From contig CALWRS010000001.1 of assembly GCA_944384025.1 (NCBI GenBank), forward strand, positions 248,001 to 312,000: a stretch of DNA of 64,000 bases, given 5' to 3'. Below, one piece after another: positions 51,886-61,775 of this stretch (position 1 is its first letter; each line of letters begins with the position of its first letter). The stretch is from an uncultured Lachnospiraceae bacterium (GTDB lineage: Bacteria > Bacillota > Clostridia > Lachnospirales > Lachnospiraceae). The notes below the pieces were generated by a model that did no database searches, was not told where the DNA came from, and saw only the letters and a list, made by a program, of their open reading frames with translations. A program made the position numbers and the translations under genes.

Positions 51886-53946
51886 ATGGAGAAGCAAAAA
51901 GCAAGTGGGAAATTAAAAATATATTTGTTGTGGCCGGTACTATTAACCGCTTTGTGGCTTGTGGTCGGCTGTATTTTGCTGGCCGTTAACCGTAACGCCG
52001 CCGTGCTTGTATTTTGCGTAACGGCACTGTATTTTGCGGCGGTACTGGGAGTTTACCTAACGAGAAGAAAGTATATTTTAAAAGACTACGTAGATTTTGC
52101 CATGGACTACGGTCAGCTCCAGCGAAACATGCTAAAAGAGCTTCGACTGCCGTATGGAGTACTTGACGCAGACGGTATGCTTTTGTGGGCGAACGACGAA
52201 TTTACGAAAATCAGCGGACGCGAGCGCGCAGGATACGACATCCAGGAAATCTTGCCGGAGGCGAAAATGTCTTCCCTTCCCCGGCATGACGGCGAAGACC
52301 GTATTTATCATGTCGTACTAAACGAAAGAAATTATCAGGCTGCGCTTCGGATGATGGAGACGCCCGAATTTGACGAAGAGATGGAAAAGCTCGGCTTTTT
52401 GGACCGGAGGGGAAAAACGGAAAAGCTGATTGCGGTATATTTGTACGACGAGACGGACATGGTTTTGCTAAAGCAGGAGAACTTTGACCGCAGGATGATT
52501 GTCGGCCTTTTGTATCTGGATAATTACGACGAGGTGCTTGAGTCGGTAGAGGAAGTCAAGCGCTCGCTTTTAATGGCGCTTGTTGACCGGAAAATTAATC
52601 GCTACATGCAGGAAATTGACGCTGTAATTAAAAAACTGGAAAAGGACAAGTACTTTTTCGTTTTCCAAAACAAGTATTTTGCAACGCTTGATGAGAAGCG
52701 CTTCTCCATTTTGGAAGAAGTGCGCTCTGTCAGCATGGGGAACGGCGATACAAGCATCACAATCAGTATCGGTCTTGGCGTAAACGCAGACTCGTATTTA
52801 AAAGGCTACGAATACGCAAGAGCGGCCATTGACCTCGCGCTTGGAAGAGGCGGGGATCAGGTTGTCGTAAAAGACGGAGAAAATATTACTTATTACGGCG
52901 GCAAGAGCGAGTCCGTAGAAAAGAATACGCGCGTAAAGGCGCGTATGAAGGCGCAGGCACTTCGGGAATTTATTGAAAATAAGAACGAAATCTTTATTAT
53001 GGGACATGCCAATGGGGATTTGGATTCTTTTGGCTCGGCGATTGGCGTATACCGAATCGTAAAGCATCTGGGGAAAAAAGCGTATATTGTATTAAACGAA
53101 GTCGGAAGCCAGCTTCGCCCTATGACAAGCCGCTTTTTTAACAATCCAGAATACGAAGACGATCTCTTTATCAGTAATTTAAAGGCGCAGGAACTTGCTA
53201 AGCCGAATGCGCTTTTGGTTGTTGTAGACGTAAACCGCCCAAGCCTGACAGAGTGCCCCGACTTGTTTGACTGCATGGATCAGGTCATTGTGCTCGACCA
53301 CCACCGCAGAGCGTCGGATTCCGTGAAAAATGCGACGCTGTCGTATGTGGAGCCGTACGCGTCGTCCTCCTGCGAAATGGTTGCAGAGGTTTTGCAATAT
53401 ATTGGCGACGGCTTGAAGCTTCGTCCGCTTGAAGCGGAAGCGATGTATGCGGGGATTATGATCGATACGAACAACTTCCTGACAAAGACCGGCGTGCGCA
53501 CGTTTGAGGCCGCCGCGTTCTTAAGAAGAAACGGCGCGGATGTGACAAGGATTCGCAAGGCGTTTCGTATGGACATGACGGAATATATGCAAAAGGCGAG
53601 AGCGATTAGCAACACCGAGATTTTTATGGGATGTTTTGCCTTTGCGGAGTGTAATCCTACAGGAGTAGAATCGCCAACGGTGCTGGGTGCGCAAATCGCA
53701 AACGAGCTGATGGAAATTATGGGCATTAAGGCGTCGTTCGTATTTACGAACTACAAAGAAAAGATCTTTATTAGCGCGCGCTCCATTGATGAGCTGAATG
53801 TGCAAATCGTAATGGAGCGGCTTGGAAACGGCGGCGGGCATATGAGCGTTGCTGGTGCGCAGCTAACGGGCGTAACCGTAGCGCAGGCCATGGACGCAGT
53901 GAAAAATGTTTTGAACGAAATGAAACGAGGAGGAGAAATCGCATGA
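51886..53946 (+). CDS. gdpP: Cyclic-di-AMP phosphodiesterase GdpP
   Basis: A 686-residue membrane phosphodiesterase that hydrolyses c-di-AMP. It has two N-terminal membrane helices (about 8-28 and 34-54), a PAS-like domain ([22 protein letters not shown]), a degenerate GGDEF domain (about 170-300) and the catalytic DHH-DHHA1 part: [35 protein letters not shown], and [14 protein letters not shown]. The start at 51886 follows GGAGG; a TTG at 51874 lies inside that site. It overlaps rplI by four bases (ATGA), forming the gdpP-rplI-dnaB cluster common in Firmicutes. Confidence 0.95.
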   Translation: MEKQKASGKLKIYLLWPVLLTALWLVVGCILLAVNRNAAVLVFCVTALYFAAVLGVYLTRRKYILKDYVDFAMDYGQLQRNMLKELRLPYGVLDADGMLLWANDEFTKISGRERAGYDIQEILPEAKMSSLPRHDGEDRIYHVVLNERNYQAALRMMETPEFDEEMEKLGFLDRRGKTEKLIAVYLYDETDMVLLKQENFDRRMIVGLLYLDNYDEVLESVEEVKRSLLMALVDRKINRYMQEIDAVIKKLEKDKYFFVFQNKYFATLDEKRFSILEEVRSVSMGNGDTSITISIGLGVNADSYLKGYEYARAAIDLALGRGGDQVVVKDGENITYYGGKSESVEKNTRVKARMKAQALREFIENKNEIFIMGHANGDLDSFGSAIGVYRIVKHLGKKAYIVLNEVGSQLRPMTSRFFNNPEYEDDLFISNLKAQELAKPNALLVVVDVNRPSLTECPDLFDCMDQVIVLDHHRRASDSVKNATLSYVEPYASSSCEMVAEVLQYIGDGLKLRPLEAEAMYAGIMIDTNNFLTKTGVRTFEAAAFLRRNGADVTRIRKAFRMDMTEYMQKARAISNTEIFMGCFAFAECNPTGVESPTVLGAQIANELMEIMGIKASFVFTNYKEKIFISARSIDELNVQIVMERLGNGGGHMSVAGAQLTGVTVAQAMDAVKNVLNEMKRGGEIA

Positions 53947-54389
53947 AGGTGATTTTATTGCAGGACGTAAAGTCCTTGGGGAAAAAAGGAGAAATTGTAA
54001 ACGCCAGCGACGGCTACGCGCGGAATTTTCTGTTTCCGAAAAAATTGGGGGTAGAGGCTACGCCGAAAAACCTGAACGATTTGAAACTGCAAAAGGCAGC
54101 GCAGGCAAAGCGGGAAAAGGAGCTTTTAGAAGAGGCGCAGGAGCTTGGGAAAAAAATAGAGGGCAGCACGGTTACGCTTTCGATTAAGACAGGAGAAAAT
54201 GGACGCGTGTTTGGTTCCGTCTCCGCAAAGGAAATTGCCGAGGCGATGAAACAGCAGCTGGGGCTTGAGATTGACAAAAAGAAGCTGGTGCTGCAGACGA
54301 CCATTCGCAATGAGGGCGTTTTTTCTGCGGGCGTTAAGCTGCATCCGCAGGTTACGGCGGAGTTAACGGTAAAGGTTGAGGGAAACTAA
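53943..54389 (+). CDS. rplI: 50S ribosomal protein L9
   Basis: A 148-residue ribosomal protein: [19 protein letters not shown] at the N-terminus, [17 protein letters not shown], a long connecting helix rich in Lys/Glu and the C-terminal RNA-binding domain with [22 protein letters not shown] precedes the ATG; the start overlaps gdpP and the stop is directly followed by the dnaB start. Confidence 0.96.
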   Translation: MKVILLQDVKSLGKKGEIVNASDGYARNFLFPKKLGVEATPKNLNDLKLQKAAQAKREKELLEEAQELGKKIEGSTVTLSIKTGENGRVFGSVSAKEIAEAMKQQLGLEIDKKKLVLQTTIRNEGVFSAGVKLHPQVTAELTVKVEGN

Positions 54390-55736
54390 ATGGACGAAGC
54401 GCTCATAAAAAAAATCATGCCTCACAGCGTGGAGGCCGAGCAGTCGGTAATCGGGTCAATGATGATGGACCGCGAGGCGATTTTAACGGCGTCTGAATTG
54501 CTAACTGCGGACGATTTTTACGAAAAGCAGCTGGGTATTTTTTTCACGGTCCTGGTAGAGCTCTACCAAGAAGGCGTGGAAGCGGATTTGATTACGATTC
54601 AGGATAAACTTCGTCTTCGCAAAGTCCCCGAGGAACTTTCTTCGCTGGAGTATTTGAGCAATCTGGTGGACATTGTTCCAACGTCTGCAAACGTAAAATA
54701 CTATGCGAATATCGTGCATGAAAAATCGCAGCTGCGCCAGTTTATCCGTCTCTCCGAGGGGCTTGTAAACAGCTGCTACTTAGACAAGGAAGAGGTTTCG
54801 GATATTTTTGCCCGTGCCGAAAAAGAAATTTTCGCGCTTTTGCAAGCCAAGCAGACAAGCGAGATGACGCCTATTAGCGAGATTGTCGTAAAGGCGCTGG
54901 AAAATATCGAAGCTGCTGCAAAAAACCGCGGCTCTGTCACCGGAATTTCTACCGGCTTTTACGACCTTGATTATAAAACGGCAGGGCTTCAGCCTTCCGA
55001 CCTTGTATTAATTGCTGCACGTCCTTCTATGGGAAAGACCGCGTTTGTCTTAAATTTAGCGGAGCACATCGCAGTAAAAAACGGAATCCCTACCGCTATT
55101 TTCAGCTTGGAAATGAGCAAGGTACAGCTTGTAAACCGTATTTTATCGATGCACTCCCGTGTAGACTCACAGCGCATCCGAACCGGCGATTTGGACGACG
55201 GTCAGTGGCAGGAGCTTGTGACCAGCGCGCGCGTAATCGGCGATTCGCAGCTGATTATCGACGATACGCCGGGAATCTCGATTGCAGAACTGCGCTCTAA
55301 GTGCCGGAAATTAAAGCTTGAGCGAAACTTGCAGCTTGTGATTATTGACTACTTACAGCTTATGACCGGAGGGAAGAAGACAGAGTCCAGACAACAGGAA
55401 ATTTCCGAAATCAGCCGCTCCCTAAAGGCGCTTGCCAGAGAAATTAATTGTCCGGTTATTGCGCTTTCGCAGCTCTCCCGCGCGGTCGAGCAGCGCGACG
55501 ACAAGCGGCCGATGCTCTCGGATTTGCGTGAGTCCGGAGCGATTGAGCAGGACGCGGACGTAGTTATGTTTATTTATCGGGAAGCCTACTACAAAAAAGA
55601 TACCGATCAGCAGGGCATCACCGAGATTATCATTGGCAAACAGAGAAACGGTCCGACCGGCACAATCAAGCTCGGTTGGGTTAGCGAAACGCAGAAATTT
55701 GTGAATTTGCAAAGGCAAAAGGAACAAAAAAACTGA
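54390..55736 (+). CDS. dnaB: Replicative DNA helicase
   Basis: Hexameric replicative helicase, 448 residues. N-terminal domain (MPHSVEAEQSVIGSMMMDREA), linker, then the RecA-type motor with Walker A AARPSMGKTAFVLNLAEH, FSLEMSKVQLVNRIL, Walker B LVIIDYLQLM, ALSQLSRAVEQRDDKRPMLSDL and a final IGKQRNGPTG. No intein. Immediately downstream of rplI, with no gap. A terminator follows. Confidence 0.96.
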   Translation: MDEALIKKIMPHSVEAEQSVIGSMMMDREAILTASELLTADDFYEKQLGIFFTVLVELYQEGVEADLITIQDKLRLRKVPEELSSLEYLSNLVDIVPTSANVKYYANIVHEKSQLRQFIRLSEGLVNSCYLDKEEVSDIFARAEKEIFALLQAKQTSEMTPISEIVVKALENIEAAAKNRGSVTGISTGFYDLDYKTAGLQPSDLVLIAARPSMGKTAFVLNLAEHIAVKNGIPTAIFSLEMSKVQLVNRILSMHSRVDSQRIRTGDLDDGQWQELVTSARVIGDSQLIIDDTPGISIAELRSKCRKLKLERNLQLVIIDYLQLMTGGKKTESRQQEISEISRSLKALAREINCPVIALSQLSRAVEQRDDKRPMLSDLRESGAIEQDADVVMFIYREAYYKKDTDQQGITEIIIGKQRNGPTGTIKLGWVSETQKFVNLQRQKEQKN

Positions 55737-55740
55737 CGGA

Positions 55741-55778
55741 ACGAGGAGAATTGTGACAGCCGATTCTCCCCGTTTTTA
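55741..55778 (+). terminator. Terminator after dnaB
   Basis: ACG-GGAGAAT arm and ATTCTCC-CGT arm followed by T5, a few bases after the stop. Confidence 0.85.
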
Positions 55779-55849
55779 CGTTCGGATTCTTGATTGTAGC
55801 GGCGCGTGTCTGTAAAATAATGGAAAAACAGACTGGGAGGTACACCGTT

Positions 55850-56494
55850 ATGGCAGAGAAGCGTTATTCAATTGCAGACGTTGCAAAGAAAATCAATCTG
55901 GAGCCGCATCTGATTCATCACTGGGAAGAAGAACTGGCGCTTGACATACCAAGAAACGAAAGGGGATTTCGATATTACGGAAAACAGGAAATTGAACTGC
56001 TGCGCTCGGTTCAAAAGCTGCGCCAGAAAGGGTTTCGCATCGGGGCGATCAAGCTGATTATTAACGATATTAAACGGATTGAGGCATTGCCGGCAGACCA
56101 GCTGCTTGCCCTTCGGGACAAGCTTGACGTTGCGATGGGAATTAACAGCCTGAATGAGGCAATTCGGTTTGAGCAGGGGACGCTTATAAAAAAAGAACCT
56201 GAAAAGGAAATTTCCGTGCCCGCAGGAGAGCCGGAGCGAAAGCTTGAGCAGTTTAAAGCGGTTCTCTCGGAAGTCGTTATGCAGGCGCTGCAGCAAAACA
56301 ACGAGGAGCTTAGCCAGCGCATCAACTACTCCGTATCCGATTCGGTTGTGCGGGAGATGGAATTTTTGATGCGCCGCAGGGAAGAGCGAGAGGAAGAGCA
56401 TTACCGGATGTTAGACCAAGCGATTACGCTGTTTCGGGAAAGCGACCGGGAGGCGGCCGCCACAACGGAAAAAAAGGGATGGTTTCGAAGATAG
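55850..56494 (+). CDS. MerR-type DNA-binding protein with coiled coil (RacA-like)
   Basis: A 214-residue protein. Residues 1-70 are a MerR-like winged helix (YSIADVAKKINLEPHLIHHW, FRYYGKQEIELLRSVQKL), followed by a helical region and a charged coiled coil at about 150-205 (REMEFLMRRREEREEEHYR). There is no ligand-binding domain. The layout resembles RacA of Bacillus, which anchors chromosomes at the pole during sporulation, but direct evidence for that role is lacking. GGGAGG precedes ATG 55850; an in-frame start at 55790 is less supported. A hairpin follows. Confidence 0.78.
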   Translation: MAEKRYSIADVAKKINLEPHLIHHWEEELALDIPRNERGFRYYGKQEIELLRSVQKLRQKGFRIGAIKLIINDIKRIEALPADQLLALRDKLDVAMGINSLNEAIRFEQGTLIKKEPEKEISVPAGEPERKLEQFKAVLSEVVMQALQQNNEELSQRINYSVSDSVVREMEFLMRRREEREEEHYRMLDQAITLFRESDREAAATTEKKGWFRR

Positions 56495-56500
56495 GAATTT

Positions 56501-56543
56501 AAAAAAAGGGAGACGCTTTGGCCTAGCTTAGCGTCTCCCTTTG
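56501..56543 (+). terminator. Terminator after the MerR-type gene
   Basis: A 13-bp perfect stem, AAAGGGAGACGCT (56505-56517) with its complement (56530-56542), with a short T tail. Confidence 0.75.
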
Positions 56544-56554
56544 CCGTGAATTGC

Positions 56555-56583
56555 TTGACGCAGTGGGAAAGATTGGCTATAAT
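56555..56583 (+). promoter_or_regulatory. Promoter of the purO-like and AICAR formyltransferase genes
   Basis: TTGACG (56555-56560), 17-base spacer, TATAAT (56578-56583), about 65 bases before the first gene. Confidence 0.85.
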
Positions 56584-56646
56584 GGAAATGTCCGCGACTG
56601 CTTTTTTGTGGGGCGGGGAAATTCTGAGGGAGGAAGAGAGTACGAT

Positions 56647-57363
56647 ATGGATAAAATAGCAATTGACAAAGAATTGCGGGAAAACGCTTACCCCGGCAGA
56701 GGGATTCTGATTGGAAGAACGCCGGACGGAACGAAGGCGGTTACCGCGTATTTTATTATGGGACGCAGTGTAAACAGCCGAAACCGTGTGTTTGTTACGG
56801 AAGGAGAGGGGATTCGTACCGAAGCTTTTGACCCGTCTAAGCTTTCCGACCCGAGCTTGATTATTTACGCACCGGTGCGCGTGCTGGGAGAAAAGACGAT
56901 TGTAACAAACGGCGACCAGACGGACACGGTGTACGAAGGAATGCAGAAGGGCATGACTTTTGAACAGGCGTTAGAAAGCAGAGAATTTGAGCCGGACGCA
57001 CCAAATTATACGCCGCGCATCAGCGGAATTTTGCAGGTTGCAAACGGCAAATTCGAATACCGGCTGTCCATCTTAAAGAGCAACGCAGGAGATCCTGCAT
57101 CGTGCAATCGCTACACGTTTTCTTACGCAAATCCGGCGGCCGGAGAAGGGCGTTTTATCCACACCTACAAGTGCGACGGAAACCCGCTCCCTAGCTTTAT
57201 GGGAGAGCCAAAGCGGGTACAGGTGGAAGGAGATATTGACGCTTTTACCAATCTGCTTTGGAACAGTCTGAATGCAGAAAACAAGGTCTCTTTGTTCGTT
57301 CGCTACATCGATATTGAAACAGGGATGTACGAAACAAGAATCGTAAATAAAAACGAGCGCTAG
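56647..57363 (+). CDS. IMP cyclohydrolase, PurO type
   Basis: Last step of IMP synthesis. The 238-residue protein has [31 protein letters not shown], the purine-contacting [10 protein letters not shown] and [20 protein letters not shown], as in the PF07826 family that replaces the MGS-like cyclohydrolase half of PurH in archaea and some Clostridia. GGGAGG lies before ATG 56647; the upstream frame start is in the promoter. It is followed 22 bases later by the stand-alone formyltransferase, which together replace bifunctional PurH. Confidence 0.88.
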   Translation: MDKIAIDKELRENAYPGRGILIGRTPDGTKAVTAYFIMGRSVNSRNRVFVTEGEGIRTEAFDPSKLSDPSLIIYAPVRVLGEKTIVTNGDQTDTVYEGMQKGMTFEQALESREFEPDAPNYTPRISGILQVANGKFEYRLSILKSNAGDPASCNRYTFSYANPAAGEGRFIHTYKCDGNPLPSFMGEPKRVQVEGDIDAFTNLLWNSLNAENKVSLFVRYIDIETGMYETRIVNKNER

Positions 57364-57385
57364 GTCGCTTTTTCAGGAGGAAATC

Positions 57386-58567
57386 ATGTCGAACGAAATT
57401 CAACTAAAATACGGCTGCAATCCAAACCAGAAACCGTCCCGTATTTTTAAAAAAGACGGAGAAGAGCTGCCGGTTACGGTATTAAACGGAAAACCGGGAT
57501 ACATTAACTTTATGGACGCTTTTAACGGCTGGCAGTTGGTGCGCGAGCTAAAGAAGGCAACAGGGCTGCCTGCGGCGACTTCGTTTAAGCATGTATCGCC
57601 CGCCGGTGCAGCAGTCGGCCTGCCGCTTACGGACACCTTAAAGAAGATATATTGGGTAGACGACCTTGGCGAGCTTTCGCCTCTTGCCTGCGCTTACGCA
57701 AGAGCGCGGGGCGCAGACCGCATGTCTTCGTTTGGTGACTTTATTGCGCTTTCCGACGTATGCGATGTCTCTACCGCAAATATGATCAAGCGAGAAGTTT
57801 CCGACGGTGTAATTGCGCCGGGATACGAGCCGGAAGCGCTTGAAATTCTTAAAACAAAGAAAAAAGGCAATTACAACATTATCCAAATGGATGAAAACTA
57901 CGTTCCTGCGCCGGTAGAGCAAAAAGACGTGTTCGGAATTACTTTTGAGCAGGGCAGAAACGAATTGGTGATTGACGAAACTATTTTCGGAAACATCCCG
58001 ACCAAAAACAAGGAACTGCCGGAGCTTGCAAAGATAGACCTGATTATCTCTTTGATTACGCTGAAATATACGCAGTCGAACTCGGTATGCTATTGTAAAG
58101 GCGGACAGGCAATTGGAATTGGCGCCGGACAGCAGTCGCGTATCCATTGCACGCGTTTAGCAGGAACGAAAGCAGACAATTGGTGGTTAAGACAGTCTCC
58201 GAAGGTGCTTTCGCTTCCGTTCCTTCCAACGATTGGAAGAGCCGACCGTGACAACGCGATTGACCTTTACATCGGCGAAGATTACATGGACGTATTAGCC
58301 GACGACAAATGGCCCGCAATCTTTTCGACAAAGCCGGAAGTGTTTACTGCAGAAGAAAAGAAAGCTTGGCTTGCGAAAAATACCGACGTCAGCCTGGGCT
58401 CGGACGCATTCTTCCCGTTTGGCGACAACATTGAGCGCGCATTTCGAAGCGGCGTGAAGTATATTGTTCAGCCGGGCGGCTCCATCCGCGACGACAACGT
58501 TATTGAAGCCTGCGACGCACACGGAATCGTTATGGCGTTTACGGGCATCCGCCTGTTCCACCACTAA
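57386..58567 (+). CDS. AICAR formyltransferase (stand-alone PurH C-terminal domain)
   Basis: Transfers a formyl group from 10-formyl-THF to AICAR. The 393-residue protein contains only the AICARFT part of Pur[50 protein letters not shown] with the catalytic Lys-His pair, [33 protein letters not shown] and [11 protein letters not shown]. The N-terminal cyclohydrolase domain is absent. GGAGG precedes the ATG. Confidence 0.93.
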   Translation: MSNEIQLKYGCNPNQKPSRIFKKDGEELPVTVLNGKPGYINFMDAFNGWQLVRELKKATGLPAATSFKHVSPAGAAVGLPLTDTLKKIYWVDDLGELSPLACAYARARGADRMSSFGDFIALSDVCDVSTANMIKREVSDGVIAPGYEPEALEILKTKKKGNYNIIQMDENYVPAPVEQKDVFGITFEQGRNELVIDETIFGNIPTKNKELPELAKIDLIISLITLKYTQSNSVCYCKGGQAIGIGAGQQSRIHCTRLAGTKADNWWLRQSPKVLSLPFLPTIGRADRDNAIDLYIGEDYMDVLADDKWPAIFSTKPEVFTAEEKKAWLAKNTDVSLGSDAFFPFGDNIERAFRSGVKYIVQPGGSIRDDNVIEACDAHGIVMAFTGIRLFHH

Positions 58568-58587
58568 TGCAGTTTAAGGAGGATTTT

Positions 58588-59544
58588 ATGAGTAATATTG
58601 CTACAATGCGAAACGGAGAAACAACGGTATACGGTAAAAATGGGAGACTTTCCGTGAAAAACGGACAGCTTGTAAATGAGAGCGGCGCACCTTGTATGCT
58701 GCGGGGCGTAAGCACCCACAACTTGAACACTTATCCGGAATATGCTACGAAGGAAACGATGCAGTTTATGACGGAGCAGTGGGGGATGGAAATTTTCCGC
58801 CTTGCTATGTATACGGCGGAAGCGGACGGCTGCAAAGGATACAGCGACGGAACGCAGGCGCACAGAGAAGAGCTGGAAAATTTGGTTGGCAGCTGCATTG
58901 AAGCGGCGGCGGAATTGGGCATTTACGTGCTGGTAGACTGGCACATTTTGTTTGATGCAGATCCGAACATCCATAAAGAATGGGCAATCCGCTTTTTCCA
59001 CAAGATTACAAAGAAATACGGCGCATACGGCAACGTTCTTTACGAAATCTGCAACGAGCCGAATATGGATACGACCTGGGAACAGGTGAAAAAATACGCG
59101 GAGGAAGTGATTCCAGTAATCCGTTCGAACGCACCGGAATCCGTTATTATTGTCGGTACGCCAAAGTGGTCGCAGGATGTGGATATTGCCGCGCAAAACC
59201 CATTAACTTATCCAAACTTGCTCTACGCGGTTCACTTTTATGCGGCTACACATACGCAGTGGCTTAGAGATAAGGCAGATGCGGCAAGAAACGCGGGTCT
59301 TGCGGTTTTCGTGACAGAATACGGAATTTGCGACGCATCGGGCAACGGCGTAATTGACCAAGAGGAAACGCGCCGCTGGACAGATTACATGAAGAAAAAT
59401 GCAATCAGCCATTGCCTTTGGAATTTGTCCAACAAAGATGAGAGCTCTGCAATGCTTGCGCCGGGATGCAAAAAGACAACGGACTTCTCTGAAGGCGACC
59501 TTTCTGCCTGCGGCAAGTGGTACGTAGAATATATGGGAGAATAA
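58588..59544 (+). CDS. GH5 endoglucanase-like enzyme without signal peptide
   Basis: A 318-residue glycoside hydrolase. Family 5 signatures are LRGVSTHNLNTYPEY, WGMEIFRLAMYTAEADG, YVLVDWHIL, acid/base Glu in LYEICNEPN and nucleophile Glu in VFVTEYGICDASG, with HFYAATHTQWLRD and SHCLWNLSNKDE. The subfamily looks like GH5_2-type cellulases. There is no signal peptide, carbohydrate-binding module or dockerin, so it is cytosolic and may act on imported oligosaccharides, or be released by another route. TAAGGAGG precedes ATG 58588, directly after the AICARFT stop. The ABC transporter genes follow with a six-base gap. Confidence 0.9.
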   Translation: MSNIATMRNGETTVYGKNGRLSVKNGQLVNESGAPCMLRGVSTHNLNTYPEYATKETMQFMTEQWGMEIFRLAMYTAEADGCKGYSDGTQAHREELENLVGSCIEAAAELGIYVLVDWHILFDADPNIHKEWAIRFFHKITKKYGAYGNVLYEICNEPNMDTTWEQVKKYAEEVIPVIRSNAPESVIIVGTPKWSQDVDIAAQNPLTYPNLLYAVHFYAATHTQWLRDKADAARNAGLAVFVTEYGICDASGNGVIDQEETRRWTDYMKKNAISHCLWNLSNKDESSAMLAPGCKKTTDFSEGDLSACGKWYVEYMGE

Positions 59545-59550
59545 AAAAGT

Positions 59551-60468
59551 ATGGCTATTTTACAGACCTATGGTCTAACAAAAAAGTACGGGGCAAAACT
59601 GGCGGTGGACAATGTCAATATGTGCATTGAACAAGGCGACATCTACGGCTTTGTAGGGGAAAACGGAGCAGGAAAGACAACGATTATCCGTTTGGTCTCC
59701 GGCTTGATTTCGCCTAGCAGCGGCGGCTTTACCCTGTTTGGAGTAAAAAACGACGACGCGGCGGTCATTGCTGCCAGAAAGCAGATGTCCGCTGTTGTGG
59801 AAGCGCCTTCCGTTTATTTGAATATGACTGCGATGGATAATCTGAAAACGCAGTGCAAAATTCTGGGCGTAGATTTTGTTTCGCTTGAGGAGTACCTGAA
59901 AAAAGTTGGTCTGGAAGACGTAATTTCAGACAAAAAGAAGGCGAAAAACTTTTCGCTTGGTATGCGCCAGCGGCTTGGAATTGCCATGGCGCTTATCGGA
60001 GAGCCGAAATTCATTATTTTGGATGAGCCAATGAACGGTCTTGACCCGAGCGGAATTGTGGAAATGCGCGAGTTGATTCACCGATTAAACCGAGAAGGCG
60101 TAACGTTTTTGATTAGCAGCCACATTTTGGAGGAGCTCTCCAAGGTGGCAACCAAGTACGGCGTTATTTCTCATGGAAAACTGATTCGCGAGCTGACTGC
60201 AGAAGAGCTTCACGCGGAAGCAAGACGCAGTGTAGAGCTGACGGTAGACAACGTTGCCGGCGCTAAGAGTCTGCTTATGCAAACTTTTCCGGATATTTCG
60301 CTTGAAGTAAAAGACGAAACGACGCTTGCCGTTTATTCCGAAATTAATGCGGGTGAGCTTGTGAAAGCGCTTGTGACCGGCGGATTTACGGTAGTAAACG
60401 TCTTTAGCCGAGAAGAAAATATCGAAGAATTCTACATGCAGTTGATCGGAGGTGAGGCACATGCGTAA
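59551..60468 (+). CDS. ABC transporter ATP-binding protein (BcrA-like)
   Basis: A 305-residue ATPase. Walker A GENGAGKTT, Q-loop region, signature FSLGMRQRLG, Walker B FIILDEPMNGLDP and a His switch in ISSHILEELS; the C-terminal 80 residues resemble the regulatory extension of bacitracin/lantibiotic-resistance type exporters. It pairs with the overlapping permease. No ribosome site is strong before the ATG (A-rich), so coupling to the GH5 gene is likely. Confidence 0.93.
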   Translation: MAILQTYGLTKKYGAKLAVDNVNMCIEQGDIYGFVGENGAGKTTIIRLVSGLISPSSGGFTLFGVKNDDAAVIAARKQMSAVVEAPSVYLNMTAMDNLKTQCKILGVDFVSLEEYLKKVGLEDVISDKKKAKNFSLGMRQRLGIAMALIGEPKFIILDEPMNGLDPSGIVEMRELIHRLNREGVTFLISSHILEELSKVATKYGVISHGKLIRELTAEELHAEARRSVELTVDNVAGAKSLLMQTFPDISLEVKDETTLAVYSEINAGELVKALVTGGFTVVNVFSREENIEEFYMQLIGGEAHA

Positions 60469-61246
60469 CCTATTGGCCGCCGATTTTTTCCGGCAGAGAA
60501 AAGATATCCTGCTGAAAGTTGCAATTATCCTAATTGCCGTATTTGCATGCATTGGCTGCGGTTTATACTACGTAGTTTCTTTGATGCTTGACGAAACAGA
60601 GCTTGCTGCGGAGCCGTTCTTAAACGCCCGCTACTTGTATGGATCGGCGTTTGGAATTAGTACGGATGTAGGCATGATTATCCCTATCTTTACGGGAGCG
60701 ATTATTTGCAAAGACTTCTCGATGGGAACGGTTCGCAACAAAATCATCCGGGGATACGCAAGAGACTCGATTTTCTTTAGCCACCTTTTCTCCGGTATGG
60801 TGTTTGGATGCATTCTGTTCGCCCTTTATGCAGCGGCGCTGCTTGGTCTTGGAACGCTGGTTTTGGGCTACGGCGCGGAGATAGACAGCGAGGAAATTAA
60901 GTTCCTAGTTATCTCTTTCCTTGCCGGTATGCTTTCGTTTGCCGCTATGTGCGCGTTTGAATCGATGATAGCGGTCTCGACCGGAAGCTTAGGCCTTACG
61001 ATTGTCTTTTATATTGCGCTTGCAATCGGTTTGCAAATGATTCAAGGGATTGTTAGTATGATTACGTGGCTTCCGGAGATTGTCTACGAAATTATGAACT
61101 ATCTTCCGGGAAATCTCATGTATTCCGTTATGGAAGGCAGCAAAGAGTGGGATGTGTACGCAAAGAGTATGCTTGTTAGCGCTGTCTTGCTTGTAGCCTT
61201 TGCGCTCATTGGAAGAGTCGTGTTCCGCAAAAAGGATCTGAAATAA
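60461..61246 (+). CDS. ABC-2 type permease
   Basis: A 261-residue permease with about six membrane segments (first at 21-42, FACIGCGLYYVVSLML) and the typical region GAIICKDFSMGTVRNKIIRG, with an AAALLGLGTLVLGYG segment. It overlaps the ATPase gene by eight bases and uses GGAGGTG as ribosome site. Export of a peptide or drug is the usual role; substrate is unknown. A bidirectional terminator follows. Confidence 0.88.
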   Translation: MRNLLAADFFRQRKDILLKVAIILIAVFACIGCGLYYVVSLMLDETELAAEPFLNARYLYGSAFGISTDVGMIIPIFTGAIICKDFSMGTVRNKIIRGYARDSIFFSHLFSGMVFGCILFALYAAALLGLGTLVLGYGAEIDSEEIKFLVISFLAGMLSFAAMCAFESMIAVSTGSLGLTIVFYIALAIGLQMIQGIVSMITWLPEIVYEIMNYLPGNLMYSVMEGSKEWDVYAKSMLVSAVLLVAFALIGRVVFRKKDLK

Positions 61247-61255
61247 TTAACAAAG

Positions 61256-61294
61256 AAAAACGCCGACTAGGGCATGTTACTGGTCGGCGTTCTC
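61256..61294. terminator. Bidirectional terminator between the ABC permease and the DUF4342-like gene
   Basis: A 10-bp stem (61261-61270 with 61280-61289, one wobble) with A5 on the left and a T-rich flank on the right. It includes the 3' end of the minus-strand gene. Confidence 0.8.
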
Positions 61295-61636
61295 TTTTTG
61301 ATATCCTTTTTTGAAGTCCTCTTTCGCACTCGTGCAGGCGTCGGCAGCCTTGTTTAGCATTTGGTTTGCCTTGTCCTCTTCGGAGAAGTTCGGCCCGCGG
61401 AATTCGTAGCGGTAGCCGCACAGTAAAAGCGCAGCTCCGAGAATAGCAAATAGCCAGCAAAGAGGAATAAATAAAACGACAAGTACCAAAAGCGGAACGT
61501 GAAAACTGTCTTTGCCGTCTTTTACTACATACAAGTGGTTATCCGCTCCGTTTTTTATCGCTTCTTCCAGCCAGCGTACGCATTTGCCCAGTTCTTCGGC
61601 GAACGAGCTTTCGTTGTTTCTTTTTTTGGAATCCAT
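61277..61636 (-). CDS. DUF4342-like membrane protein
   Basis: A 119-residue protein with an N-terminal charged part (LEEAIKNGADNHLYVVKDGKD), then one or two hydrophobic helices (PLLVLVVLFIPLCWLFAILGAALLLCGYRY) and a charged tail. The pattern of a short regulatory domain followed by PL..V and a Gly-rich helix resembles DUF4342, whose function is unknown. GAGGAGG precedes ATG 61636; an in-frame ATG at 61666 lies upstream of that site. Confidence 0.65.
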   Translation of the reverse strand: MDSKKRNNESSFAEELGKCVRWLEEAIKNGADNHLYVVKDGKDSFHVPLLVLVVLFIPLCWLFAILGAALLLCGYRYEFRGPNFSEEDKANQMLNKAADACTSAKEDFKKGYQKENADQ

Positions 61637-61775
61637 AAAACCCTCCTCTGAAATTATCAAGTACAATTATACGGATTTAGGAAAGGAAAGTCAATGACAG
61701 TCTTTTTTTTTTGCACGAAGTGTGGTAAACTGGGGTCGTGCCTTGTGGCGAAGCAATAAGGAGCGGAGGAAGACC

